DNA of 64,000 nucleotides from Eumeta japonica (Eukaryota; Arthropoda; Insecta; Lepidoptera; Psychidae): assembly GCA_005406025.1 (NCBI GenBank), contig BGZK01001415.1:1-64000 (forward strand). The letters run 5' to 3'. Position numbers and translations under genes: made by a program. The notes beneath the pieces are model-generated. The model had not been told where the DNA came from and ran no database searches. It saw only the letters and a list, made by a program, of their open reading frames with translations. Below are positions 40,101-48,628 of this stretch, piece by piece; the first letter of the stretch is position 1; every line of letters starts with the position of its first letter.

Positions 40101-40512
40101 TAAGGAAAAACAACACTGTTTTGTGAGTAAGTAATTAAAATATTTTTAAGCGGCGGAAGGAAAACACAAGCATCGCAGGTAAAATTGCCGACCAAACGAA
40201 TATTCTTCATTATCAAGAGTCTAATATTTTAGCTAATCTAGATCGGAAGCCGTTGGAAAAATGTTGTGTTTAAATATTTCGAAAATATTTAAAACATTTA
40301 AACAAAACAATCAGTTTCGCTAACTCAGTTACCTGCGGCGCTCGCGTCGCTCCCGCTACGCGGACTACACTGTACTCACCTTTTTCTTTCGTTAGACTCA
40401 CGACTTTATTCAATGCGCCTTTTTTCTCATTTTCGTTAGCGGATGCTCTCTGCTCATTAGACTGCGCTAAATTTAATTTAACATTTTTCCAACGGCTTAG
40501 ATCTCTGTGCAT
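12055..40512 (-). CDS. MINDY4B: MINDY-4B-like protein gene (probable inactive deubiquitinase), whole locus
   Basis: Exons spliced from the minus strand: 40512-40380 (start ATG), optionally 38268-38092, then 30142-30054, 27712-27483, 19718-19535, 18888-18823, 18478-18408, 17232-17085, 16723-16586, 15936-15857, 13145-13008 and 12118-12055 (TGA). Every junction has AG/GT borders and matching phase. The product is about 446 residues (about 506 with the optional exon). Family landmarks in order are APITERQAI-ELRMVAFGSA (domain start), LGFGLLAPRNGARSLLSALQ (where active members have GGPCGVLAAVQ), SQYYQDGVTEK, LFEFKNLEDL, GPGALLVLYAAILSRG, NVVTLLLTGRATPYL, LKTPALPIW-VTSCSGHYGVLF, ERRFEIQYY, and LERLIHTKW-QDAKITW at the C-terminus. 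Active MINDY enzymes trim K48-linked ubiquitin chains. Here Arg or Ala stands at the catalytic Cys position while the His motif is kept, so I infer a pseudoenzyme like vertebrate MINDY-4B. Family certainty is high and subfamily certainty moderate. Confidence 0.88.
12302..12343. repeat. 19-bp perfect hairpin in the last intron
   Basis: The arms 12302-12320 (atattttaaacaatacatt) and 12325-12343 are exact inverse copies around a 4-nt loop. It lies inside the intron between the last two coding exons. It is probably a foldback remnant. Confidence 0.75.
12527..12655. repeat. GTGC/GT/GA microsatellite with a duplicated block
   Basis: Runs of gtgc, then (gt)n, then (ga)n. An approximately 40-bp block (gtgcgtgcgtgcggtttgcg onward) is present twice in tandem at about 12530-12605. 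It lies in the last intron of the MINDY-like gene. The open frame across it is a by-product of the repeat. Confidence 0.85.
13008..13145 (-). CDS. MINDY4B: MINDY-4B-like, penultimate coding exon
   Basis: The acceptor gcgttag ends at 13146 and the donor gtgagt starts at 13007. Translation runs (R)FEIQYYTCGGCHVLLCVD, then a loop rich in Gly and Ala, then TPLERLIHT(K). The R-F-x-x-x-YY motif after the His segment and the LERLIHTKW run both match the MINDY-4 C-terminal region. The exon is 138 bp and much richer in GC than its introns. Confidence 0.9.
13146..15856. other. Intron of the MINDY-like gene with a mariner remnant
   Basis: This 2.7-kb AT-rich intron holds the transposase remnant at 14270-14640 (separate entry). 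The open frame at 15531-15809 on plus has no recognisable motif. A GC-raised bit at 15430-15500 resembles an exon on composition only; no compatible reading was found. Confidence 0.6.
14270..14642 (+). pseudogene. Mariner/Tc-type DDE transposase fragment
   Basis: The frame from 14278 reads MWTGIFNNKLVGP, LSFLRAIIGLEFFEDI and MWIQHDGVSMHYWSEVRAYL, then a TGA at 14503-14505 where family members have Trp. It continues in the same frame as IDRRSSVLAWPTRSPDLIHL. This is the segment of insect transposases with the QxDGAxxH block (second acidic residue) and the WPxRSPDL block (third). The first acidic residue and the DNA-binding domain are not recognisable upstream. It is a dead fragment inside an intron, antisense to the host gene. 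Confidence 0.75.
15857..15936 (-). CDS. MINDY4B: MINDY-4B-like exon with the conserved His motif
   Basis: The acceptor gctaag ends at 15937, and the donor gtctgt at 15856 is a weaker GT site. Translation is VTSCSGHYGVLFNTNRELLRNYHAER(R). With the previous exon it forms PIW-VTSCSGHYGVLF, aligning with the FPIWVxxSxxHFxxLFS block of MINDY proteins whose His is part of the active site. That His is present here. The exon is 80 bp. Confidence 0.9.
16586..16723 (-). CDS. MINDY4B: MINDY-4B-like exon (AMPQFGILSR to LKTPALPIW)
   Basis: The acceptor gtgtcag ends at 16724 and the donor gtgagt starts at 16585. The exon is 46 whole codons, phase 0 at both ends. AMPQFGILSRSAVGLLVWYG is followed by a polar loop and SRLKTPALPIW. 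The LKTPxxPIW block precedes the His motif in all family members I know. Confidence 0.92.
16868..16940 (+). mobile_element. Possible tRNA-like SINE fragment
   Basis: ggtcagcggtcagacttcga followed by atcggaggttc resembles the A-box-to-B-box head of a tRNA-derived SINE. The B box is broken and no tail is clear. It lies within an intron. Weak call. Confidence 0.3.
17085..17232 (-). CDS. MINDY4B: MINDY-4B-like exon (NVVTLLLTGRATPYL)
   Basis: The acceptor cgcaag ends at 17233 and the donor gttagt starts at 17084. The first base completes an Asn codon, then VKKDLDGKLTYLVSAH, GSINVVTLLLTGRATPYLHN and GVIYVGDEDHY. The (N/T)LLLTGxA block is the most conserved part of the MINDY fold. A longer shadow frame on the same strand (17080-17397) is not the coding frame. 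Confidence 0.93.
18408..18478 (-). CDS. MINDY4B: MINDY-4B-like exon (GPGALLVLYAAILSRG)
   Basis: The acceptor aacaacag ends at 18479 and the donor gtatgt starts at 18407. Translation is LQAEDGPGALLVLYAAILSR then GCD(N). It corresponds to the GxxLLxxSxxLSR helix before the second half of the domain. An alternative acceptor a few bases later (ttcaag) would break phase with the previous exon. The exon is 71 bp. Confidence 0.88.
18823..18888 (-). CDS. MINDY4B: MINDY-4B-like micro-exon
   Basis: This 66-bp exon, phase 0 at both ends, has acceptor atttcaag and donor gtaagt. Translation is LHLFEFKNLEDLQIFSKRYL then HL. It fills exactly the gap between DGVTEK of the previous exon and the GPGALL exon, where family members have a similar LxEFxSLExLxxFLxR stretch. 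It is more AT-rich than the other exons, so it was found by phase and motif. Confidence 0.85.
19535..19718 (-). CDS. MINDY4B: MINDY-4B-like exon (YLRPSEERQE to YYQDGVTEK)
   Basis: The acceptor tccttcag ends at 19719 and the donor gtactc starts at 19534. The first base completes a Thr codon. It encodes YLRPSEERQEESIWRACAEV, a Cys/Ala-rich helix, then TVALPTDKTYVQHSSQYYQD and GVTEK. It forms the helical segment after the catalytic-loop helix, matching the family's ALA..VWRA...DGV layout. GC content is high against the flanking introns. Confidence 0.92.
19719..22960. other. Intron DNA, AT-rich
   Basis: First part of the 7.8-kb intron between exons 27483 and 19718. It holds a (TC)n/(TG)n microsatellite at 20089-20155 and a 14-bp-arm hairpin with one mismatch at 22660-22692 (gatttggtatatga, loop tgtac). 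No exon or element was otherwise recognised. Confidence 0.5.
22975..23100. repeat. Dispersed lepidopteran-type repeat copy
   Basis: The block with aggcaaaggctatagactac, tgcttcactgagatctctca and catgaaagttcgtcggttt has degenerate relatives at 35415-35515 and 50988-51065 in this window. I associate this style of sequence with widespread repeats of moth and butterfly genomes. Class unknown. Confidence 0.5.
24480..25076 (+). mobile_element. Helitron-like remnant
   Basis: The left part carries aagctgcttaaccgattctg and atgaaatttggtataaaaat, then agaaagaacatatactgc, a pattern recurrent in non-autonomous Helitrons of Lepidoptera. The right end reads gtcacgggtaaaagctagta, fitting the CTAG-type 3' terminus. 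The middle is purine-rich (24880-24965). No clear 3' hairpin was found, so the call is tentative. Confidence 0.4.
25380..25720. other. GC/CpG-rich island inside the intron
   Basis: A sharp GC-rich block (gcggcgctcgcgcgtgtcgc, a run of seven C at about 25479-25485) in otherwise AT-rich intron. Both strands carry A/T cores such as gcataaatt and gatattttac. A 46-codon frame from the ATG at 25566 shows no family. An internal promoter or enhancer is the best guess. Confidence 0.4.
26309..26362. repeat. (TA)n(TG)n microsatellite
   Basis: An uninterrupted TA run followed by a short TG run, in the intron. Confidence 0.9.
27483..27712 (-). CDS. MINDY4B: MINDY-4B-like exon with the degenerate catalytic-Cys loop
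   Basis: The acceptor gttcccgtggcag ends at 27713 and the donor gtatgt starts at 27482. Translation is ELRMVAFGSASCPPRGEWLR, TPIAMRPAEQPLGFGLLAPR, NGARSLLSALQAHVIKWLLF, then DSRASTKDNKANLPPE(T). The xLFGS...W...YGL...GGPCGVLAxVQA...LLF layout of MINDY-4 enzymes is followed, but GGPCG is replaced: counting back from the conserved Gln, Arg stands where Cys should be. The exon (230 bp) joins in phase to both neighbours, completing a Thr codon downstream. Confidence 0.9.
27713..30053. other. Intron with old repeat fragments
   Basis: 27830-27880 (cctcgtaactactaaacgac, then tggaacgattttcatgaa) and 28230-28330 (tatctcagaaacggcttatc) have the wording of decayed Helitron/MITE copies. The rest is AT-rich with no exon signal. 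Confidence 0.4.
30054..30142 (-). CDS. MINDY4B: MINDY-4B-like exon leading into the domain (APITERQAI)
   Basis: The acceptor cttgttacag ends at 30143 and the donor gtgagt starts at 30053. Two bases complete a Glu codon from a phase-1 exon, then RVLYARSRAGPEARAPVASG and APITERQAI. The end aligns with the PI...A.ELRxLLFGS start of the MINDY domain, whose continuation (ELRMVAFGSA) begins the next exon. It is 89 bp and very GC-rich. Confidence 0.85.
35415..35515. repeat. Second copy of the dispersed 'gagactatag' repeat
   Basis: gggtagccagagactataga, ctgtcgcttcgctgccgac and tttcatgcaagctcgtcgat parallel the copy at 22975-23100 with many substitutions. Confidence 0.5.
35655..35785. repeat. Two-copy tandem repeat, 66-bp period
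   Basis: gacgcgaactcatagctttt at 35661 is repeated as cacgcgaactcatagaattt at 35727, with the flanking cggt and tttgctcat/tttacccat also shared. Probably part of an unrecognised transposon. Confidence 0.65.
38092..38268 (-). CDS. MINDY4B: Alternative first exon or optional second exon of the MINDY-like gene
   Basis: An ATG at 38261-38263 in the good context acaATGG opens MDQLTKFLVYNKTPQSNMNM, then DYEAMKTVKKEKNKDKSVTF and DRNLLLLSPEVERKQDE. It runs into donor gtaaaa at 38091 in phase 1, the phase the exon at 30142 needs. Two readings fit. It may be an alternative first exon, since the same frame is open up to an ATG at 38326 and a GC-rich patch lies just upstream. Or it may be an internal exon starting at 38268 after a weak acceptor (ttgttgaaag), which also keeps phase with the 40.5-kb exon. 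The sequence is lysine-rich and has no domain I recognise. Confidence 0.5.
38395..38640. promoter_or_regulatory. GC-rich island upstream of the 38.2-kb exon
   Basis: gagggcgcgtcgcacggcgg, gggccggcgcgagtg and ggcgcggcgctcacctcg interrupt AT-rich DNA directly upstream (minus sense) of the candidate exon. It could be its promoter or another conserved non-coding island. No TATA box is clear. Confidence 0.35.
40044..40097. repeat. (TA)n microsatellite, about 54 bp
   Basis: A pure alternating TA run, likely length-polymorphic, in the first intron. Confidence 0.95.
40380..40512 (-). CDS. MINDY4B: Candidate first coding exon of the MINDY-like gene
   Basis: An ATG at 40510-40512 opens MHRDLSRWKNVKLNLAQSNE, then QRASANENEKKGALNKVVSL and TKEK. 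It stops at a strong donor (gtgagt at 40374-40379) in phase 1, so the last G plus AG of the 30142 exon makes Glu. It reads polar and coiled-coil-like with no domain I recognise. Assignment to this gene rests on strand, order, donor quality and phase. No transcript evidence is available here, so another gene's exon is possible. Confidence 0.5.
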
Positions 40513-40619
40513 TTTTTTTTCCTTTTACAACAGCAAAAATAAACGAACTAAAAACACATTTTATTTCTTTCGAGGAGCGCCCCCAGAAGTGGCACCGCGT
40601 GTCATGTAGACACTTTACG

Positions 40620-40640
40620 TCGTATAACTGAAAACCTTAA
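40620..40640 (-). promoter_or_regulatory. Possible initiator upstream of the first exon
   Basis: On the minus strand TTCAGTTATACG (TCAGT at 40627-40631) fits the arthropod initiator consensus about 115 bp before the ATG, next to a small GC-raised patch (40575-40620). Speculative. Confidence 0.2.
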
Positions 40641-43440
40641 ACGATTTTGCCGAAGTGCTTTTAATACGAAGTGTGTATAGTCGGCGTACGTGATCTTGAG
40701 ACATGAAGAAAAACAACGTGGCTATACATTTTATATTGTACAGTAAAAGTTAATCGATGTTTATAAGTATTAAATTTGTTATGACTAGCAATTGTAAAGA
40801 AAACTTAGCAAATACATATCTTACATGTGGACGAAGACTTCATTTAAGTACACTTTCTGTAAAAGAACCAAGACATACCACTCTTGTGGAAAATTATTAT
40901 ATTCTTATGGTTACCAAACACTGATAAGAATAAAAATACCTATATCAAACTCGCATAATATAATGAAGTATAAATGACTATTTTAAGAAAGGGAAACTAA
41001 AATTCAAGCATTTCTGAACAATATTTTTGTGTTTGAATGATAAAACTTATCTTCCTAATGTACGAAATGAATGTTATTTAGAATTAAATGACTGAAAAAT
41101 GTAAATTTTATGTTAATGTAATTCCATTTACTTAACGTCATCACGTTATCGTCAGTTATATCTAACAGGCGAGCGTCTGACAATGAATTACCGCGAAGTA
41201 AAGTCTTACGTAATAATATAGTACTCGTTTGTTGGTGTGAAATAATTATGTTTTACTAGCAATCATTTTATTTGACGTCATTTCAATACATTATATATCT
41301 ATCTTTAAATAGTTTAAAACAAAGCGCTGTTTGTTTCTGTCTGTTTCTCAGCTTACTTCTTCTAAACCACGCAATGAATCGTAGTAGAGTTGTCACTGTA
41401 AATTATAGATTTTTTTACAGAAAATTTCAATTGAGTTTTTGTACAGTAGAACAAATTCAAAATTTTGTAATGAGGTCAAAATCTCGATTTTTGGGCTCTT
41501 ACATGGTTTACGCTGGTTATATCTTATAAGCTATGTCAACATAATGTACTAAAGAATTGTAGTTCTCCAAAAAAAGAAAACTGTGCAACCCACAGAAAAC
41601 CTATAGAAAATTTATGGAAAATATATAACATATAATAAATATATGAACAGAAAATTTACAGAAAAATTTGAGATGGCATATTCTTCTTATATGGCAACTT
41701 CTGACTTATTCATCAATTATCATTTTTACACTTAATATATCAAGTTTCTTGCTAAACTTTTTTTTTCTTCAATTCGGTATTAATCCTCACCCAAGTAAAT
41801 ATGGTAGTTACTTTAGATATTCATTGTTAATTAAAATTGTCCTTTGCACTATATCATTAAAAGATATCACATATTCAAAATTACGTGCAACCAAAAAAAT
41901 CATTGCCATCGAAACGGTTGTCCCACGGTCACGCCGCTTCCACGACTTGGGAGTCAGCTGTAAACTTTGTCTCTGTCACAATTGGCAATAGCTACTTAGA
42001 AATTATTCACAACTTTGAGAGCCATTTTTACTAAGACATTAGTACAATATCTTAAATCCGGCCGGAACTCGAGTTTAGCTCCTGATCTGCTTAGTTAGAG
42101 CATAAGTTCTATTCAGCAAAAATTTTGGTATTATAAAAACAGCTCTAAAAGTCGTTAAGTCCGTAAGCCGTGAATTATTTATAATTCACGATATGATTAT
42201 AACCCAAAGCAATACGTTTTAACCAATTTTTATATCAAATCAAATTAAATAAATAAATAAAAGAAATATTTTCTTTTGTAGAGCAGACTTAATAACAATG
42301 AATTATAGGCGATAAACTCAAAGTGATAACACATAAGAAAATTGCACCCGTGTAAAGCTGAGGCAGGTCACTATTTGCATGTAAAAAAAAAATTACGGTC
42401 GGTAAAATGAAAAGCATCAAACTTTTTAAAGTAAGAAATTTATATGTGACTTGTAAAATATACCTATTCTGCGTATGTTTTGTACATGATTCATGGAAAA
42501 TGAAATAACACATCTGAAATACCGAAAATCTAATTGAGTAAAGGTATTTACATTTTAATTTAGTGTCAGTAATTATTAACTTTTAAGTTTAGAATTTCTA
42601 AATCCTGTCTGTATGGTTACTAATTACCTCTAAAGTTACAGTATGCCTTACATATTTAGAAATCTCAGAAGTCTCTATATTTACATGTGGGAGTCTTTTA
42701 AGGGGAGAAAGGCACACGTCTTTTGATATGCAACAGGAACTACGCCGACTTAACAATGTACGTCATTGATATTCTCTTGACAAGCTTTTATATCACATGA
42801 GAACTGTATAATGTACTCGTATCTAATTGACATGTTTTTTTTACTTCATATTTTACATTAATTGTTTAGAGCATTTGAGAAAAAGATTGTTACCCTAAAT
42901 ATTTTTTTTACTATTAATTAATTATTAATTTTCGTTAAAGATGTTCCTCATTCTGTTCATTTCCATTAATATGTCATTGTTGCATGATGTTTTGCCTGCT
43001 AATTTACTATAATGAAGGTCTTAACTTGGAAAACCTTCCACTCGAAGGTCTCCTAATTTAAGAACTTAAGTAACAGATCAATACTTTATCTTACTTAAGG
43101 CTACATAGGTATGCTTACCCAGCAGCGAAGAACTTTAGTCCTTAATAAATAACGGCATCAGAGCTTCGTTTAGAAAGATAGAAGCTAAGAGACAACATGG
43201 TTCACTCTGGTTCTGTGAGATAGTACGTTCACGACATCATGTTTGGTACATTCTGATGTCACTCAGTCCTCAGTCCACCCTACCTTTACTTGGATGTCTG
43301 AATTATAACGCCACTTATTTCAGCTTGAAGTAATAGTGTCAAACGAAACCCAGTTCTGGGCTTGGTTTTGGAGCTTTCTTACTTCTAGGCAGGTTACAAG
43401 CTAATCCTATAGACACACATCTCGCATAATTATACAAGTG
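40641..43440. other. AT-rich intergenic DNA
   Basis: No gene is supported. Contains a 10-bp perfect hairpin (cgtgaattat/ataattcacg, 42171-42192) and a GC-raised patch at 41890-41985. Plus frames at 41272-41529 and 41668-41991 show no family motif. Confidence 0.4.
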
Positions 43441-43455
43441 ATAATGTGGAATAAA

Positions 43456-43620
43456 CCGTCGAGGAGTTCTCTCGTCAGGAGTCAACCCTGGGTACAGAAA
43501 TCGTATCACGATGGCGTTTAAAACGGGGCTATCGTAATTACAGCATATACAAAATCTTATGCTGAGTGCTGTTCACCGTTGAGGAGTTCCCTTGCCAGGA
43601 GTCAAACCTGCGAGTCTAAG
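43456..43620. repeat. Tandem repeat, 120-bp period, second copy partial
   Basis: gaggagttctctcgtcagga at 43461 recurs as gaggagttcccttgccagga at 43581, exactly 120 bp apart, followed in both by gtcaa(c/a)cctg. It has the look of a moderately repeated lepidopteran sequence. Confidence 0.7.
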
Positions 43621-43639
43621 TAAGTTTTTTTACCATAAA

Positions 43640-45690
43640 AATGCATTGTCGTTTAAACTACATTAATGTGTAAAATTTAAACTTTGTAGAATAAGAGAAA
43701 GTTGTTCAAATTCAGATTGGAACTTTTGACTCAAGCAAACGTAGAAACATATATTACAAGTAAAATAAAAGTTTGTAAAAAATACTAGGAAATCGGAGTT
43801 CAACTGATAGATTAAAATTAAGTAACACTAGTTTATTTCTCTTTTCACATTCGATTCATATTGCGCTGTTCTAATTGGACTAACGTATCTGATCAACAAG
43901 CCATTCCACAATATTTTCTTCAATAGAATAAGATACGTCCATTTTAGACCAATCGCCAACAAGCGTTAATAGGCGAAGTGCTAATGTTTCCATTATTATT
44001 ACTTAAACACTTGTAATCTTTCGATTCTACATTAAATATCAATAAACCTAACAATTGCTATATTTTAAACTTCACAACTATATTCTAAACTTCACACTTA
44101 TATTCTAGAAGAATCAGATGTAATTAGCCATCGGTTTACTTCCAGCCAACGATCTTAAGTTATTAGCCAGCATGAACTTCGACTTCCAATTAGTGAACTA
44201 TGTATAGATATATATCAAGATTATACATTCTAACTATAAGGGTCCATTTAAAGTGTCGCTGATGGGCGCCACCTTTGTAAATGCGTTCCGACCAAGGTCA
44301 AGGGATGTTCACACGTACAACATTCAATAGCAACACTTAGACGTCATTAAGAGCGTCTATACAATTCGTTTTTAATGGTCCCCCTATTGAAAAGTTTTAT
44401 CGTTAGTCATGATTGGGTGCAATAGTGCGGTCGTATAAAAGTCATTAATGCGACCGAAGGTTCGCAAACTTTCTTTTTTTTTAGTACAATAAATGCTTTG
44501 AACGTCGGCTTTAGGTATAGACGTCTTCGAAGAAATAGAGATCGTTATCACTATGTTTATAATAGAGATGTTTATCACTGTTTTCATGGCTTTTTTTGTT
44601 AAAAAAAACTCAATGTTTGCGTGTTGAACACGCGTAACCTTTGTTTACACAATATGTAACTATTAAATCATATTTTTTCGTACTCCAGTTTAATAACTCT
44701 ACGAATGCGTGACATTAGATGACCGTAAAAGCATTATATTATCAATGCTATTTTCCCTGATTCCGCATGTAGACGGTTGTTTTTTTTTTCTCTCACTCCT
44801 CAGAGAGACATATTGTTCCAATGTTACTGAACTACTCGCTTTCTGTTTTGTTCTCGTTTCCTCCTAAATAACCATCAATAATCATGTCTCTTATCATTTT
44901 GACTTTCGTTAGTTCGTCAAATAGAATTTACGCACTGTACAGGACTTTTCTTTTCAGTTTGGACCTAACAATTTTTCATTAACTTGTTATGTTTTCATCT
45001 TTTTTGATAGACTCGCCGCCTAGCTGAATAAATAATTTAAGGTGATTCAAACGATTACATAAAGCTAAGGTGTTAATCGATGGCGCTGTTCGGCTGTATT
45101 ACATAAAAATGTTAAATTTGGTCCCGAATGCTTAATTTGCGGTCAAACAAACTCAGTTTCATGAAAAGCAATTTCAATTTTTAAAGTTTACATATAAGAG
45201 CACAATTTATTTTAAAACTATATTATAATTATAATAATACGGCAGAATTTTATTTGCCTTTCAGATTTTTTGGTTTTGTGCTATTAAACACAAATACACA
45301 CATACACGTGATTACTATAATTGGCGGATTTTTAGAAAGGAGTGGCTTTACGAATAGGCCACACCATTTTAGGTTACGATAAATACTTTCATAAAAATAT
45401 TACACCAGGGTAACTGCATAGCCAGTCGCCTGAAAATTTTATGTTTATTTATAAATATGGTCAAATAATATGTAAAAAGAATATTGTTTAGTGATACCTC
45501 AATCACTAAACATCGAAGAATATTTTTGTGACTATTCATATAAATTATAACAATAATACATATTAAGGGTTCTCACGTGATATTACAGGAAAATTTAAAA
45601 ATGGGATAAATGTACTGCAATTGAATCAAAGGTCCAATTATAATCCAATTGTCCTGTTTCCACACGAGTGAAGCCATGGAGGAAAATTAA
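43640..45690. other. AT-rich intergenic DNA
   Basis: No supported gene. A GC-raised short block at 44250-44310 (cgctgatgggcgccaccttt) and a T-rich microsatellite-like patch near 44780 are the only distinct stretches. Confidence 0.4.
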
Positions 45691-45699
45691 CAACAATAA

Positions 45700-47085
45700 A
45701 AAATATCAAGGGTATGACTTTTTTAGGCTTTCGTGAGGTTACTAAGAACCCTTATAGCTTAATTAATTTAAAAAAATAGAATGATGATGGAGAATGATAA
45801 AAATTGGAAATCGATGAAGGCATATTTGATACTTGTTAACGTTCCTTGAGAATTTCTATGAACCGTTTAATTAAGCCGATTTTAATCAATCTTATTATAA
45901 ATATTATTAAAAGCCAATAAAAAGAAAACCAATACATTTTTAGGGCTCCCTGAGATTACAGAGAACCCTAATAATTTAACCATATTTAATAAAATTAAGA
46001 ATGAAAAACAACTGAAATACCAGTAAAGGGATATTCGATACATTTTTAGGGTCTCGACAAAACTGCTGAGGACCTTTATAATTTAAATGATATTAATAAA
46101 AATTTAGAATAGGGACAATTGAAAACTAATAGAAAGAAATCCAATATTTTTTAGGGTTCCGTGAGAATTACTGACAACCCTTTTAATTTTATCAAATTTA
46201 ATAAAATTTAGGATCGAGATAACTGAAAACGAATGAAAGTATATTTGATACATTTTTAGCGTTGCGTGAGGACTTTTATAATTTAATCGAATTTAATCAA
46301 ATTCAGAATACAGGCAACTGAAAACCGGTAAAGGGGTATTCGATACAGTATTGGGGTTCCGTCAGAGTTACTCAGGAAACTTATAGTTTAATAGATTTAA
46401 ATAATATTTAGAATGGGGACGAGTCAAAACCAACAAAACTCGTATAATTTAACCGATTTTAACACAATTTAGAATAGGGGCAATAGAAATTCGATAAAAG
46501 GAAATCCAATACATTTTCAGAATTCCGTGAGAATTACTGAAAACGCTTATAATTTAATCGAATCTAATAAAATTTAAAATCGAGACAACAGAAAACCAAT
46601 ATAGTGATATTGGATATATTTTTAAGGTTCTGTGAAAATTTGTGAAAATTTTTATAATTAAAAGATGTCAATAAAATTTAGTGGAGACAATTGAAAACTA
46701 CTAAAAGAATATCTGATACGTTTTAAGAGTTCGGTGATAATTCCTAAGAACCCTTTAATTAAGGTGATTTTAATAAAAATTTCGATACTATAAATACGAA
46801 TGAAAGCCGTTAAAAGGATATCTAATACATTTTTATGGTTTCGTGAGAATACCGAGAATCCTTATAATTTAACTTATTTTAATAATATTTAGTATTAGGA
46901 CAACGAATTTTCGATATATTTTCAAAATTCCGTGAGAAATACTAAGGACCCTTATCATCTAATTGATTTTAATAATTTAGAATGGATATAACTGAAAGTG
47001 AGTAAAAGGAGATTCGATAGGATATTTCAGGGTTCTGTGAGTACTACTAAGAATCCATATAGTTGTACAGATTACGCTGAAATTT
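45700..47085. repeat. Degenerate tandem array, about 14 units of about 103 bp
   Basis: Each unit has the core agggttccgtgagaattact, then gaaccctttataatttaa, a (c)gatttaataaaatttagaat block, gggacaactgaaaacc-like text and ggatattcgatacatttt. Cores occur near 45720, 45841, 45943, 46048, 46154, 46257, 46352, 46519, 46624, 46726, 46836, 46924 and 47030, with a unit lacking the core near 46437. The units are diverged, so the array is old. Confidence 0.85.
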
Positions 47086-47089
47086 GCAC

Positions 47090-48440
47090 ATATTATTCTA
47101 ATTAGTAAAAAATAATTAGTGGTTAGAGTGCTTTATGGTTCGGTGATTGTGTCTTGTGAGATTAACTAGCACTCTGGTTAATCTAACAAAACAAAATCAC
47201 CGAACTGCTGTTATTGTACACTATTAAAAAATTAGTTGTCTGTAAAGTCGGTTTACGAACGATAATTTTACGTGATAACGTCATAAGAAAACATTGATGA
47301 AAAATTGCATACTATTATGAATTTAATTGAATTATTATCACTGAATTATCATTATTTTGTATAATACAAAGAAGGAATTAATTGACATTGTTGTAACAAG
47401 CAATGGAAACCACATTAACTTTTAACTTCACTTTATCACAGTTTACAAAACAGTTCATGTGTAGGTTGTGTGCTGCCGCTGTCCCTCTTCTACTCGGACT
47501 CATCGGCCGATAGAGTAGAACATAAATGGATGCGTCACAAGTCGAACGCTTAGGCCGATCGTGCCTCTATATCACTTAGTCCACGCTCTCGCTCGCACGC
47601 TCGGTTCAGGTAAAACGTGGCAATGAGTCATGTTTCTTCATGCGTGCAGCCAGCGTTCATCGATTTATAAGACGTTATCACGTCAAAATACACAATCCGG
47701 ACCTTGGCTATATCCGTGAATGACCTAGTTAGAAATAGTTGGCGGTAGATCGAAACCTTTTATGTATAATACAATTACTGCATAAAATAATTCAATAACT
47801 GATAGGTCATTAAATTGTACAATATTAATTAAATATTAATATATTTCCATATTTACTTATTTTTTTTTTACTTATTTCTCAAATACAGCAATATTCAACA
47901 TTTTATTTTCGTATTCTATTCACATTATAGCTAACATCTTATCGAAAAATTTTAGTTGTTAGCCTAACTCAATATATTTAATATTCAAATCAAAGGCGTA
48001 AAAAAATATAAAGTACATACTTCCAAGCGAAAATTTAGTTCTACAAAATAAGTCCGCTCGCCATTATACATAATATTTCCTAAATACACACTAAATCTAG
48101 TAAGTCTACGAAATGTCATTACGGTGTCAATTTTTCCGAATTCATTTTGTGAATATTAAGTGTTTCCTGTTTTTGTTCATGAACTCAATGTCAGTAAAGA
48201 ACCAATGACAGCTGTCTAAAGTTTATTATAGTAATTATAATTTATTTTATAGATTTGGGTAAAACTTTCTTTCAAAAATGAAAAATCAAAAATATCCCTA
48301 TTTGTGAGGCAATAGTATTAAATTTAAAATACGTCGTTATTGTATTCTTTTAATATTAACATTGTCACCTATTCAAAATGTTGATTTATAATACTGATGC
48401 CTATCTTTCTAATCTTTCATTTACTTAAGCATACATAAAT
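47090..48440. other. AT-rich intergenic DNA
   Basis: Next to the array, gttcggtgatt (about 47138) pairs with aatcaccgaac (about 47196), an 11-bp inverted repeat with a loop of about 50 nt. A GC-raised stretch at 47460-47620 has no coding or repeat identity that I recognise. Confidence 0.4.
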
Positions 48441-48447
48441 TAATAAT

Positions 48448-48620
48448 AGACGCTTGCCTGCGACATGCATTAATATGCAGCATGCAACCCACCGCTGACC
48501 CTCGAATCTGCCCCTCCACTACCAATCTCTATCCAAAGAACTGGATATTGATTCAAGAGGATTGAGAGATATCGAGCACCTAAGCAAGTGTTAATTATAT
48601 GATTATCTTAGTCCAATAAT
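48448..48620 (+). repeat. Left 173-bp inverted repeat of the Penelope-like element
   Basis: Pairs with 49240-49412 in inverse orientation at roughly 90 percent identity by eye. Includes gcatgcaacccaccgctgac and cacctaagcaagtgttaatt. Confidence 0.85.
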
Positions 48621-48628
48621 TTTTTATA

